A stretch of DNA of 64,000 nucleotides from Pelobates cultripes. Lineage: Eukaryota; Chordata; Amphibia; Anura; Pelobatidae. The stretch's first letter is position 1, and every line of letters starts with the position of its first letter. The notes below the pieces were generated by a model, which ran no database searches, had not been told where the DNA came from, and saw nothing but the letters and a program-made list of their open reading frames with translations. Made by a program: the position numbers and the translations under genes. Positions 24,755 through 33,180 of the stretch are shown here, one piece after another. The stretch covers positions 130,219,145 through 130,283,144 of the forward strand of contig OW240920.1 in assembly GCA_933207985.1 (NCBI GenBank), given 5' to 3'.

Positions 24755-26743
24755 GATCTCAGTACATTCTGAGTTTTGTTTTTTTCTTGGCCGATAACTT
24801 TCTATATATAAGTATGCTGATCCTTCATTATCTAGATAAAAAGAGTGTAAATAATATGTTATAATGCCCATGAGCAAATCAATATATTTGGGCATTGGGT
24901 CGTTAAACACAGTCTTATCAACTGCTGATCCATAGATTGTATCATTACCTATAAGACATAAATCACTTGTTAAATACACTGAACAAAAGAAAGACTTAAA
25001 GTGAGTTCGTATGGAAGTTTCATTGAGTAATTTTTATTTTATTTTATTTTTTAAATTCAAGGTTTTTATTATTTTCAAGTTATAAAAAGGGGTTGTTGCG
25101 GTACAGAAAGGAAGAAGGGTTGGGGCGGGGGGGAGGGTAACAGGGTCTTAGGACCAGTCGTCCATGTTCTCATTGTTATGACAGAATATTATTCTTTGAC
25201 ATGGAATTACATGACAGTCGTATTGTACATTATGAGCAATATCATTGAGTAATTTAACAGAGTAAAAGCCTACAAACAATTAAATACCAGGGATTTAGTA
25301 TAATTATGATCACCATATTGGATATGCGGATATATTGAAGTGTATTATATTGAAATTATATTGAAATCAGTACATTATTTGTTAGCCTATACAGTGGTTC
25401 GTTTGAGGGGCCGCACATACAGGAAACCAAATGTTCATTGATGTTTTATTTCAAAACTTACCTTGGCTTAATTATTTCTCACATAAAGTCAGATTCGGAT
25501 TGAAGCATGACATCAGTGGTTTATCAAGCATATTCATTGGATCATACAAAACATTACCTGTTCGTTTGTTAATTATGTGATTGTTTGCCTATTATAAAGA
25601 AAACTTTATCTTCTACAGGAATCACTGTGAATGGACATTTGATGCAAGCCCCTTTTAAAATTGGCTCTGAAAACAGAATACGCACCTATCTCGACATTAT
25701 CACTATCATTGTCAACCAGACACATGCCAACTACATCATCAATATATCACTCAACACTTTGACTCTCAAAGGAGAAGACCAGCTCTCCCTCCCGCTCAAT
25801 CATCCAGCTTTTCTACAGAAACCACGACTTGCTATCAAAGTGTCACCTTCCTCCAATGTCACCATTTGGATTGGGCATGATGTGGAGCTACTGATTATGT
25901 TCCATCAGTACCGCCATCCAACATATCTGCAATTGGACCACTTGGGCTTTTACATTGTGAATGGAAAAGGGCTATCATCACATTCTGCCGGTCTGCTAGG
26001 TTAGCAAATCACTTTTTTCCCCCCTTTTATTGCTTTAGCTAGGCACATGGATAACACTCTTTGAGCAAATCCCAATAAAAGTGTTGTAAATAATGCATTT
26101 CTTTGTTTATTGCTTAGATCTGGGTTTTTTCAAACTCTGGCCCTCCATATGTTGCTTAACTACAACTCCCATGATTCTTTGAATGAATTACATAGCCAGA
26201 GAGTTGTAGCTCACCAACATCTGAAGGGCCTTCTATACAACACTTTTATTGGGATTTGCTCAAAGAGTGTTGTTATCCAGGTGACTAGCGAAAGCAAACA
26301 AAAACCAAAACATGAAATATCAATTTGAGCAGAATAATATTCATAATCTGAAATGAATACAATTGATTTACAGAGATATATCAATCTTCTCCGCTAGACT
26401 AGCACTTTTTATATAAATCACACTAGTCCATCGTAGTGCATTACAATAGGGGTGAGTTTCTTTTGAAAAACACCTTAACGTTCTTTGTATTTATTTCCCA
26501 GGTCAATTCCAGAATGCACAAATAGAAGTCACAGAGAAAAAGGAAAGCAACGAGTTGACATTCTTAGCCATCGTGACACGAAAGAACCACACTGCTCCAG
26601 CTACTCTTGTTTTGAAATCAATGAAGGACTCCCCGGCACGCACGCACATGTCCAAGTGCTGGTTGGTAAAACATGGGGATATAGAAAACATTCTTGATGG
26701 AAAATACATCTCATACGTAGTAACGGACCTTCAGGAACTATAA
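797..26743 (+). CDS. ITIH6: ITIH6, inter-alpha-trypsin inhibitor heavy chain 6 (5' partial, 12 exons)
   Basis: Secreted matrix/plasma-type heavy chain of the ITIH family; family members bind or are transferred to hyaluronan. Join: 797-907, 1665-1912, 5819-5988, 9239-9355, 11443-11614, 11866-13560, 16356-16382, 17772-17816, 19079-19123, 24555-24668, 25619-25999, 26502-26743. All introns are GT-AG and the join is open for 1,121 residues plus stop. Visible protein: C-terminal part of VIT (residues 1 to ~175); vWA (~195-370) with MIDAS DVSGS at ~203 and FLTDGE later; Thr/Ser/Pro-rich segment (~530-835) with 9-residue repeats; acidic linker; GDPHF at ~879-883; ITI heavy-chain C-terminal domain (~877-1121). 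ITIH6 is preferred over the close relative ITIH5 because of the long mucin-like insert before DPHF and because FGD1, its human Xp11.2 neighbour, lies next door. The signal-peptide exons lie left of the window. Confidence 0.92.
1665..1912 (+). CDS. ITIH6: ITIH6 visible exon 2 (VIT domain)
   Basis: Follows acceptor TTGTCTCCAG and completes the split Arg codon. Encodes about 83 residues with the family-typical [21 protein letters not shown] stretch (core TYEELL, LGKYE, VRP) and VLPLRT near the end. Donor CGAG|GTACGT leaves phase 1, matched by the next exon. Confidence 0.92.
2719..2900. repeat. C-rich minisatellite, ~20-bp unit
   Basis: About nine degenerate copies of a unit near CCCTTTCCCTGTCAATTCC lie inside the hAT-like element. 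Open frames across it are composition artefacts. Confidence 0.9.
2930..3091. repeat. Imperfect palindrome inside the hAT-like element
   Basis: GTAGCGTGGCCGAGCCCTCT at the left returns inverted as AGAGGGCTCGGCCACGCTAC at the right. Nested inverted segments around GTACCCGGCCGGACT lie closer to the centre. Confidence 0.85.
3539..4221. mobile_element. TA-flanked MITE, 683 bp
   Basis: The left end TACCGTATATTTCCGTGTAT and the right end, inverted TACCGTAATTTTTCCATGTA, form terminal inverted repeats. A second internal pair, ATAAGACGACCCC and its complement near 4143, extends them. Ends of the TA..TA type suggest a Tc1/mariner-like target duplication. No transposase is visible. Confidence 0.7.
4500..4890. 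repeat. CA-rich degenerate simple repeat
   Basis: ACACAC-type runs, including a pure (CA)n at about 4686-4707, give spurious His/Thr-rich open frames. Intron of ITIH6. Confidence 0.9.
5819..5988 (+). CDS. ITIH6: ITIH6 visible exon 3 (end of VIT, link to vWA)
   Basis: Acceptor TACCCTTCAG, donor TTCAG|GTCAGA. Encodes GETKVPPST, then ARVIFSPS and [14 protein letters not shown], which match the ITIH segment leading into the vWA domain. Phase 1 in, phase 0 out. Confidence 0.9.
6383..7768. repeat. Large inverted repeat, arms ~475 bp, spacer ~430 bp
   Basis: Arms 6383-6854 and 7289-7768 are near-identical in inverted orientation, from AGTGCAAATACATAAATA on the outside to AATACACGC on the inside. 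Each arm carries GATAAAGACTGATTT followed by GAAACGCGTTG on one strand. No target duplication is apparent. It is probably a fold-back DNA transposon. It lies in the ITIH6 intron before the vWA exon, so the pre-mRNA could form long double-stranded RNA. Confidence 0.88.
8795..8960. repeat. T2-like MITE fragment with poly(C) run
   Basis: Contains the arm motif CCAAGCACCATAACTACTAC and the complementary TAGTG..GCACCAGGAG, then a poly(C) run at about 8880-8894. Confidence 0.5.
9239..9355 (+). CDS. ITIH6: ITIH6 visible exon 4 (vWA start, MIDAS)
   Basis: Exactly 39 codons. Contains [14 protein letters not shown] and then [20 protein letters not shown] fits the MIDAS motif DxSxS that coordinates a divalent cation in vWA domains. 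Acceptor ATCATTCAG, donor AACAG|GTAAAT; phase 0 on both sides. Confidence 0.95.
9526..9901. mobile_element. T2/Kolobok-like MITE, 5'-truncated
   Basis: Ends with AGTGTCCCTTTAA, the T2-type terminus with a TTAA target site, preceded by the arm AGAACAACTACATTAAGCTA. The same internal body recurs at 30763-31095. Confidence 0.65.
11443..11614 (+). CDS. ITIH6: ITIH6 visible exon 5 (vWA middle)
   Basis: Acceptor CACCCTGACAG, donor GGAT|GTAAGT. Encodes [17 protein letters not shown] and VQVWKPG, characteristic of ITIH vWA domains. The last codon is split as T|GG, giving the Trp of the conserved GWTDIN motif across the junction. Confidence 0.94.
11866..13560 (+). CDS. ITIH6: ITIH6 visible exon 6 (large: vWA end plus mucin-like region)
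   Basis: A single 1,695-bp exon, open throughout. It begins [15 protein letters not shown], then [15 protein letters not shown] and [12 protein letters not shown] (vWA), continues through [17 protein letters not shown] and [11 protein letters not shown] to NFVTPVTSL, and then changes to a Thr/Ser/Pro-rich tail of about 300 residues, likely O-glycosylated. Eight 9-residue repeats (consensus TIRPTSPKT) lie at 12825-13040. Acceptor ATATTTTAG, donor TCAG|GTATGT. Short antisense open frames here are by-products of the composition. Confidence 0.93.
12825..13040 (+). repeat. Coding minisatellite, 8 x 27 bp in ITIH6
   Basis: Eight tandem 27-bp units encode 9-residue repeats TIRPTSPKT. The first five are near-identical at DNA level; the last three vary ([27 protein letters not shown]). 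The unit is a multiple of three, so copy-number change keeps the frame. The composition is that of a mucin-type stalk. Confidence 0.95.
13561..16355. other. ITIH6 intron after the large exon
   Basis: Contains a T2-like MITE arm at about 13612-13680 (AAAGGAACACGCCAAGTACC) and a full T2-like MITE at 15299-15829. The remainder shows no gene. Confidence 0.6.
15299..15829. mobile_element. T2/Kolobok-like MITE with TTAA ends
   Basis: Begins TTAAAGGGACACTACAGGCA and ends CACTGGAGTGTCCCTTTAA: inverted termini bounded by TTAA, as in the T2 family described in Xenopus. An internal block of about 40 bp (AACCTGGGATGGGGGGTGGG onward) is tandemly duplicated at about 15697-15785. Confidence 0.85.
16356..16382 (+). 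CDS. ITIH6: ITIH6 visible exon 7 (27-bp microexon)
   Basis: Acceptor TCGATTTGCAG and donor GATG|GTAAGG. Encodes GETEMYDSD; phase 1 on both sides, so it can be skipped without frame change. Supported by phase continuity with the flanking exons rather than by family similarity. Confidence 0.75.
17040..17476. mobile_element. T2-like MITE, degenerate
   Basis: Ends CTGTAGTGTTCCTTTAA. The body includes inverted segments such as GTCTCCACCC..GGAGACACTG and CTCATAGAAATGCATTGA near CATCTCTATGAGGAG. Confidence 0.55.
17772..17816 (+). CDS. ITIH6: ITIH6 visible exon 8 (45-bp acidic microexon)
   Basis: Acceptor TTATTTTTCAG and donor GATA|GTAAGT. Encodes [15 protein letters not shown] plus a split codon; strongly acidic. 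Phase 1 on both sides. The splice sites are strong, but no homologue is recognised for this linker. Confidence 0.75.
17934..18098. repeat. Palindromic MITE (GTTATTCACTGAAGTGAGAA family)
   Basis: The left end GTTATTCACTGAAGTGAGAA is inverted at the right end as TTCTCACTTGAAGTGAATAA. Internal arms (CCAAATTTAAGG / CCTTAAATTT) also pair. Related copies occur at 42321, 47195, 50620, 55200 and 62200. Confidence 0.8.
18226..18940. mobile_element. hAT-like MITE, 715 bp
   Basis: Perfect 8-bp target duplication TTCTCGTG at 18218-18225 and 18941-18948. Ends CAGGTTCGGCGCAAACA and inverted CAAGGCCAGTGCAAGGA resemble those of the 2008-3333 element. It contains an internal palindrome at about 18410-18545 (ACCACCAACAGTCCAGG / CCTGGACTGTTGGTGGT). 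Confidence 0.88.
19079..19123 (+). CDS. ITIH6: ITIH6 visible exon 9 (45-bp linker exon)
   Basis: Acceptor TCTCTTAAAG and donor TCAG|GTGAGT. Encodes [15 protein letters not shown]; phase 1 on both sides. It joins to VDGDPHF in the next exon, so it forms the hydrophobic end of the linker before the DPHF motif. Confidence 0.78.
20404..21183 (+). pseudogene. DIRS gag-like remnant
   Basis: Two adjacent frames (20404-20775 and 20779-21183) are separated by a stop. Basic, Lys/Gln-rich; the C-terminal part is rich in Arg/Lys/Tyr ([20 protein letters not shown]), typical of a DIRS gag C terminus. Function inferred from position before the RT. Confidence 0.65.
21186..22400 (+). pseudogene. DIRS reverse transcriptase/RNase H remnant
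   Basis: RT motifs are split over two frames, with part of the fingers domain deleted at about 21525-21535. Palm motif YLDD is intact. RNase H-like sequence follows in another frame. Not functional as it stands. Confidence 0.85.
22735..23700. repeat. Unclassified repeat inserted in the DIRS remnant
   Basis: Interrupts the DIRS coding order between RNase H and recombinase. It contains CACGTTTCACCATAAGAGGC..TTTAT, the complement of a GATAAAG..GAAACGCGTTG module also seen in the arms at 6383-7768. No target duplication is recognised. Confidence 0.45.
23731..23943 (+). pseudogene. DIRS tyrosine recombinase C-terminal remnant
   Basis: Encodes [18 protein letters not shown], then [18 protein letters not shown]. 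The first part matches the HxxR region and the second the region with the nucleophilic Tyr. A short segment normally lying between them is missing. Confidence 0.75.
24555..24668 (+). CDS. ITIH6: ITIH6 visible exon 10 (DPHF motif)
   Basis: Encodes [12 protein letters not shown], then [18 protein letters not shown]. In ITIH1-3 the Asp of DPHF is the C-terminal residue after propeptide cleavage and becomes ester-linked to chondroitin sulfate or hyaluronan. The motif is intact here, so the same processing is possible but not shown. Acceptor TTGTCTAACAG, donor ACAG|GTATAA. Confidence 0.93.
24692..24751. repeat. (AT)n microsatellite
   Basis: About 60 bp of pure TA/AT dinucleotides, 24 bp downstream of the donor of ITIH6 visible exon 10. 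Confidence 0.97.
25034..25241 (-). mobile_element. Short retroposon, poly(A) on - strand, 14-bp TSD
   Basis: Flanked by a 14-bp direct repeat TCATTGAGTAATTT at 25020-25033 and 25242-25255. The left end is TTTTATTTTATTTTATTTTT, i.e. an A-rich tail in minus orientation. Insertion by target-primed reverse transcription (SINE or 5'-truncated LINE) is inferred; the family is not recognised. Confidence 0.75.
25619..25999 (+). CDS. ITIH6: ITIH6 visible exon 11 (ITI heavy-chain C-terminal domain)
   Basis: 127 codons beginning [12 protein letters not shown] and ending [23 protein letters not shown], both conserved landmarks of the ITIH C-terminal domain. Acceptor ATCTTCTACAG. The donor CTAG|GTTAGC is weak at +3 to +5, but the phase-1 join to GQFQN in the next exon is exact. 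Confidence 0.94.
26051..26276. repeat. Palindromic element in the last ITIH6 intron
   Basis: Near-perfect ~37-bp terminal inverted repeats: left TAACACTCTTTGAGCAAATC, right GATTTGCTCAAAGAGTGTTG. The centre carries a CTACAACTCCCATGATTC motif with its partly inverted partner. Confidence 0.88.
26502..26743 (+). CDS. ITIH6: ITIH6 terminal coding exon
   Basis: Acceptor TTATTTCCCAG. Encodes [10 protein letters not shown] through CWLVKHG, ILDGKY and [10 protein letters not shown], then TAA at 26741-26743. The CW and LDGKY motifs near the C terminus match ITIH5/ITIH6. Confidence 0.93.
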
Positions 26744-27760
26744 AAAAAAAAAATCACAAATAAGAATTCAGATAGAATACCGGACTGTTGTGATGATGGC
26801 AAATTAGATACAGAAGCCAAGAGAACTTACTGGTTAACATTAGTAAAGATAGTCGTTTCAGCTAATATTGTGGACATCGATAAACATCCCTCAGAAGGTC
26901 AAAGTTCTAGAACGTCATCTGGAGCTAGAGCCAATATAGGCAACAGTGGACTTCCTTCTCTTGTTCGACTACTTTTCTCATCAGCCAGAGTATCTATATG
27001 AAGCTGATCGGAACTGTAGATTATCGGAGAGTAGAGTAGAAAATGCACTGAAAGATTCTGTGTACAACATGTCGGACTCACCAACATTAACCTAGCAGAT
27101 CTTGTCATGGATCGGTCAACAATTAAACAAAAAAAACTATTGTAAAGTATACGAATAACTATATATATATGTATAATAGGTTATTCTAATCTGTTGTGTA
27201 TATGTAAACAAAATGTGATATGGAGACAGAATGGCTGATTAAAGGGGCAGCTTTGTACAATATGTTGAAAACACACCTATGCGGAATCGAAAGCTGTGGA
27301 TCTATTGAATCTAATGAGAGAAAAAAGATTTCTGTGATTATTGTATCTATCCAAATACCTTACTGTCCAAATACAAAGGAATTCCTCTTATTTTATAGCG
27401 TGGATTTACCGCATAAGAAATACAATTTAGTGGTACTTCCATTTAAATGTCCATCTCTGAGATAAAAAAAAAAAGAAATGTGTCCCTCCCTTAGTGATGT
27501 CTTCTTCAGGCTGATATTCACATGCACAGGCTGTATCCATTTAATTTTGTTTAATGAATGAGGAGCTACAAGTAACTTTGTTGCACAATCTTCTGATTGG
27601 CCTAAATAAAGCAACACCGTGCAGAAGTTTATGGGTAATATAGATCTAAAATGTTCTATTTTTGTATCTAATTACTTTCCCTTTAAAGAGGCTTAGAGGA
27701 AAGTCGATTTTGCATTATTTGCAGTGAGTAAAAACATGGATGTAGTTTAATGCAAATAAA
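26744..27760 (+). other. ITIH6: ITIH6 3' UTR with candidate poly(A) signals
   Basis: Follows the stop codon. AATAAA hexamers are present at 27605-27610 and 27755-27760. The stretch carries no coding signal. The 3' end is inferred from the hexamers only. Confidence 0.5.
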
Positions 27761-28116
27761 TAAATCAGAATGAATAATTTGTATGATGCTCTGTCCGATG
27801 AACGTTTGAACATTTTGTGTCTGATTTGGTTAATTACCGTGTGGCATAGTACGATGATGTTAAGATGTGAACTTTGATTCCACATTGCAGTCCGTGCAGC
27901 CCCTACCCTTGACCTTTGCCTGACCAGTCTGGTCCTGAATTAACACCAGGGAAGCCATGCACACAGACAGGAACACACATAGCTGCAGACAAAGCAATAA
28001 AACAAAACCCAAATGCAAACACATCACTACAACAACCCACATACACGCACACAACCTCACAAGCAATGCCAGCAACCCCTCACACATACACACAAAGCCA
28101 CACATAATACAACATA

Positions 28117-28153
<37 letters not shown>

Positions 28154-28288
28154 CACAGGCAGCCTACCATATGCAGACTACATTCACAAATAAAACATGA
28201 TATACAGTGCACGTACATACACAACACCCACAATATCACAAACTGCTCATGCACATACACAATATAACGGATACCACAAGCGCACAAA

Positions 28289-28662
28289 CAGGAGTTCTGC
28301 CACCCTAGGCAAAGATCCATTTTGCCGCCCCCTCATGTCACTCACTAGCTGAAATACACATTCACTGACACACATACCCACAAACATAGACACTTATTGA
28401 CAGATATACACTGACTCACTGACACACACATACTTACTGATAGACATACACTCACTGACAGACACACACTCATTGACAGACACACACACACACACACATA
28501 TACTTACTCACTGATAGACACAAACACACTCACTGACAGACATACACTCACTCACACACAGACACCTTGAGGATCGACCCGGCACTGGGGGCGGCTCAAG
28601 AGCCGCTCGCCCAGCGCTGCAGCCCCAGACAGGGGCAGGCAGCCCGCCAGGCGCCAGCCCTG
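28289..28662. mobile_element. hAT-like MITE, 374 bp
   Basis: Perfect 8-bp target duplication CGCACAAA at 28281-28288 and 28663-28670. Left end CAGGAGTTCTGCC, right end GCGCCAGCCCTG. It shares the internal CACCCTAGGCAAAG / TTTTGCCGCCCC blocks with the element at 2008-3333. Confidence 0.85.
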
Positions 28663-29956
28663 CGCACAAACACCACTCTACAAAGCAGCAGCACCTACAC
28701 ATAAAGCAAACACAATATGACAACATACACGTTAATTTAAAATAGTAGGATTGTCATGCCAAGGCAAGGGACTTCACAGTCTTGTTTTGTAGCACTGGTG
28801 CTAAAAAGGTTGCCTACCACTGTTCTACACTGTATTTCTACCCCATCACTCTGCTTTAACGTCTTGTCTTTATTATGATAAGAAGCAGAAATAAGCTGAG
28901 CCGCAATTGTTTTCACACACTGATGGGATTTGGAGAAATAACATTATCAGTAAATTCACACTGGTGCTTTTCCTCTGATATTTGCAGTGAAAGCATAAAA
29001 GCTTTATGTTCGCAACATAACAGTCTTTGTATCCCAGGGTATCAGTTGGCTTATTTGATGTTCAAGAAAGCAAAATAAGCCAGCACGCTAACCAACGTTA
29101 ATATAGCCCTACTGGGTATGAACCTCAGAAAGTAAACACACAGCACATTCTTCAAGAAACGAAATACTGAGAAGTGAAAATCCAGAACTAAGCTCATTAA
29201 ATGAGGAATCTTAGCTGCTGGAAGCACTCTAGATCTTGGTAGATATAACTCAGGAAATCCACTATAAACAGACAAAAAATAATAAAACTGATGTATGTTG
29301 GTGATAAAACGCAAGCCAGAGAACACGACTCAGTCATACTGTTTGGAAATGTAGCCGTCTGCGTACGTAGGCATACTTTAGTAAACATAGTATGTGGACC
29401 AAGGGGTCTTCCGTCTGACCCATATACATTACTTTCCCTGCCCACCAGAATAGGAGAGGTGGGAGAGGAAAGGTGCTCATTAATAACTCATCCAGTTATT
29501 AATGTCTCACTATTGATGGGATTCCAGCTTTTGTCCTGCCCACAGTTATGTTTGTGGACCTCCATGTACACTTTGTCATATCATCACTTACGTACGTATA
29601 CCCTTAATTTATCTTAATAGAATGATGGTGTTTTAGTGAATTGGTGCATGTGCAAAAATTGCCTATCTTCCCCTAGTGACAGGTTCTGCCATACAGTCCC
29701 CCAAATTCCATGTTACCCCATTATCCTTTCCCCAAGACATTTCACCAGCCGCATCCTCCCAGTGCAAGGGAGTATTACTAGAGTGGTGAGGTGGTGTCAT
29801 CACCATTGACGAGCATGCCCAATCTCAAAGTGAGCATTGTGGTTTAATGTTCTTTCAGGGCAGCCCATGCGCAGAGCCCTGCTAAAGAGCTCTTGATTGC
29901 TTGTGACTTGTATCAGGTGTCTCCATAAATAGGATTCCAAAGGATAGAGGGGCCAG

Positions 29957-30757
29957 CAGGGCTAGACTGGCCCAGCGGGATACCGGGAAATTTCCCGGTG
30001 GGCCATCGGCACCTGGGGCCGGGCAGACACCTGGGTCTGCTGGCGGAGGTCTGCTGGTGGCCGCTGGGGGAGCTGCGCTGTCTCTTCTCCCCGGTGTGCA
30101 GCTTAAGGAGACCGGGGCCAGAATATGACATTATATTCTGGCCCGGTCTCATTCAGCAGCGCGCGAGGACGGGAGAGCAGACCTCACCCAGCGGCCGCCA
30201 GCACAGGTGCCCCAGCAGCTGCCAGCACAGACAGCCGTCTGCACTGCACGGCCCCCTGGCAGGTAGTAGTAATGTGTGTCAGTGTGAGTTTGTCTGTCTG
30301 TTATGGTGTCTCTGTCTGTTATGGTGTGTGTGTCTCTGTCTGTGTCATGGTGTGTCTGTCTGTGTCATGGTGTCTGTCATGGTGTGTGTGTGTCTGTCAT
30401 GGTGTGTGTGTGTCTGTCTGTCTGTGTGTCTGTCCGTCCATCCTGGTGTGTGTGTCTGTCCGTCCGTCATGGTGTGTGTCTGTCCGTCCGTCATGGTGTG
30501 TGTGTCTGTCCGTCCGTCATGGGGGGTGTGTCTGTCCATCATGGGGGGTGTGTCTGTCCGTCATGGGGGGGTGTGTCTGTCCGTCATGGGGGGGTGTGTC
30601 TGTCTGTGTCATGGTGTGTGCGTCTGGGTATATGTGTGTGTGTCATGGTATATGTGTGTTTGTGTCTGTCATGGTGTATAGGTGTGTTTAAAAATAGTGT
30701 TTTTGCTCACCTTTTTTTTCCCCACGCAGCGTGCTGGTCTCCCCTCGACTGGCCCTG
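29957..30757. mobile_element. CAGGGC-ended element with TG-rich minisatellite
   Basis: Left end CAGGGCTAGACTGG and right end, inverted CAGGGCCAGTCGAGG, suggest a hAT-like MITE, but no 8-bp target duplication is found. 30290-30690 is a degenerate array around TCTGTCCGTCCGTCATGG; its long open frames are composition artefacts. Confidence 0.6.
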
Positions 30758-30762
30758 CCTCT

Positions 30763-31095
30763 ATAGCTGAGATCATCAAGCTTGATAATCTCAGCCAATC
30801 CAATGCTTTGCCATAGGATTGGTTGCAAAACACCACTCCAATCAGCATCTCCTCATAGAGATGCATTGAATCAATGTATCTCTATGGGGAACGTTCAGCA
30901 CCTACAGAGTGTGGAGGCCCTGAATGTAGGTGCACAGACACAGGAAGCCCCTCTAGTGACCGTCTGAATGACTGTCACTAGCAGTGTCACTTTGAAGCAA
31001 TGTAAACACTGCCTTTTCTCTGAAAAGTCAGTGTTTACGTAGAAAAAACTGTAGGGACATTCTATAGACACCAGTACCACCACATTAAGCTGTGT
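30763..31095. repeat. T2-like MITE fragment
   Basis: Same body as 9526-9901: AATCTCAGCCAATCCAATGC, CTCATAGAGATGCATTGA, then TAGACACCAGTACCACCACA. It ends without the TTAA terminus. Confidence 0.55.
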
Positions 31096-31799
31096 GTGTG
31101 TGCGCGTCTGCTAGTGAGTGAGCTTGTGTTTTTATGTCAATGAGCTGATGTATATCAGTGAGATTGTTTGTCTATGAGGCTGTGTATCAATGAGCTGGTG
31201 TGGGTCAGTGAGATGTCAGTGTCTGCATGTGAGTATGCTTACTGTATAATTAAACGGTTTACTCTGAAAGGACCAATATTTTATTTCAGATTTTTAAAAT
31301 GGCATCATTGACTCCATATCTGTGTCTGAGCCTTGCCAGGTATCTATCCTCTTCATCTTCTGCCAGTTCATCGTGTGAAGAAACTTTTTCTGCTCCTTCT
31401 TCCCCTCATACTCGTTTGAGTAAGCGATAAATTAAAGTGACAGGATCGCAAAAGAGGACAAATCTTGTTGGCGGTTAGATAGTCTCCTTCCTCTTCTAGA
31501 GCGCTTGCTCATTCCTCCTCCCAATGCTGATCCAGTTCTAGAAACAGCTCTCCAGAATTTGACTGGGTATCTGAGGAAGTGGTATGTTCAGCAGCTTCCA
31601 CTGAGTGAGGGAAACTTAGCAACGTTCAGATGGCTAGAGTGAGTCTCATAGGAAAGACTCTACTATCAAAAGTTTTTCACTCCAGATGGGCTATGGAGCA
31701 CTATTCTGAGGTTAGAGATTTTGCCAAACTAGCCTTTAGATCCCCCTTGGTTAAGGAGGGTGACCTTCTCCTCAGGAAACACATTGGTATCCCAGACCA

Positions 31800-32552
31800 A
31801 TGGCTCATGAGGTAGATCCTGCTCTGTTATCTATTACAGAGAGCAGTGTATCTACAGATCCCACAGATCAGACTTTTAGTAATATACAGTTTAAAATTGC
31901 TGATGCCGTGGGCCCACCACTGCTGATGCTGGATAAAGCAGAAAAAGAAGGCAATGCTCAGAAACCTTCTGCATCATCTCTGCTGGCATCTAAGATGGCT
32001 TTATTGAAAGCGTCTGGCAGGGCATTGCTAATTATTGGCCAATCCTTTCATTACATTTCAAACATTTGCAGAACCCGCTGGCTCCATGTAGCAGGAATCT
32101 CTGACCTAGCCCATAAATCACAGGAGTTTCCAAATTTGGAGGATTCTTACCTTTGCGGTCCTTCATTCATTCAGGGGGTAAAGTCCGTTATAAGGCAAGG
32201 AGTTCCTTTTCAGAGCTCAAAAAGTCCTTTCCTGGCTACAAAAAGCCCTTACGGACAGAGGGTCACCCCTATCGGTCTGCTGGAGCATCCCGAGAAGCAT
32301 CTCACCAGGCCCAGTACCGCCACTACAGTGGAAAACACAAACTTCCAGGCCATGGCAGAGGAGCTCATTTCAGAGGTGGCCCAGCTGCCAAGAGAATACC
32401 TATGCATTCAAGTAAGTGTGCCTCCTCACATGCCACTAAATTGGAAGGATATTTCTTCAGACAAATGGGTTATAACGATTTTTCAAAGGGGTTTACAACT
32501 CTACCTTTTAAGGTTCCCAGTTTGGAGGTTTGCATCCGGCAGAGATTACTAA
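31800..32552 (+). pseudogene. DIRS gag-like remnant (second element)
   Basis: A 250-codon open frame, overlapping the end of a shorter frame at 31630-31815 that continues the same protein upstream. The central segment is typical DIRS gag; the last part comes from a different frame of the same gene. Confidence 0.65.
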
Positions 32553-32599
32553 AAGGGTTATCAGTCTGCCGCCCATATACTCCATGTTACACATCTACT

Positions 32600-33180
32600 T
32601 AGAATGTAGACCTCTTATTAAATTCCCTTAATTCTTTGGATAATGCTAAAACTGATTTAAGATGGACTGCTATTAAGTTGGCTTCTCTGCTGTCTTCGGC
32701 CTTGGCAGCTAGATGAGTTGAGTTAACTCAAATCCATATTTCAGAATCATGGTTGTCCCGGACCCCGGGAAAGTTACATATTATACTAAAAGGGAGACAA
32801 AAACCATCCCATATTTCCCCAGGTCCGGTGGAATTGGATTTGGTTCAAGATCCTTCTGAACCCAGCTTATGTTTAGTCAGTCTGTTACAAGCTTACCTTG
32901 ACCTTTCTGTTGCGTCTAGAAATGATATCTGTCAATTATTTATTACATCAAGGAATCCTTTTCGTCCAGCCAAGGTTAATACAATTAGACGTTGGATACT
33001 TTCCGCCATGTCTTTGGCTGGTATTGATGTTTCTGTATTCAAAGGCCACTCAATTAGGGGCGTCTCGGCTTCCAAAGCGGCAGCAAAGGGCCTTCCCCTC
33101 CCTATTATCTTGAAAGCTGCAAGGTGGTTGTCCAGTAAAACCTTTTGTTAGATTTTACTGGAGGTCATCAGAAGTTGAAC
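32600..33180 (+). pseudogene. DIRS tyrosine recombinase remnant
   Basis: The 32753-33151 frame holds the HxxR box in GHSIRGVSASKA and the AARWLSSKTF block. The upstream part (LSSALAAR at ~32690) is cut by a stop. The segment that should hold the nucleophilic Tyr falls after a stop and in another frame, so the enzyme is dead. Confidence 0.85.

Larger units (their letters stand above)
27761..31250. other. Intergenic repeat-rich DNA between ITIH6 and FGD1
   Basis: CA-rich DNA at 27950-28560 with a pure (CA)n at about 28119-28149, a hAT MITE, a TG-rich element and a T2-like fragment. The stretch 28870-29940 shows no recognised feature. Confidence 0.6.

Noticed and set aside
797..26743. Assignment as ITIH5
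   Set aside because: ITIH5 is the nearest relative, but the long mucin-like insert before DPHF and linkage to FGD1 favour ITIH6. A phylogeny would settle it.
29998..30770. 227-codon Cys/Val/Ser-rich frame
   Set aside because: Reads through the TG-rich minisatellite; three overlapping frames are equally open, which is a composition effect.
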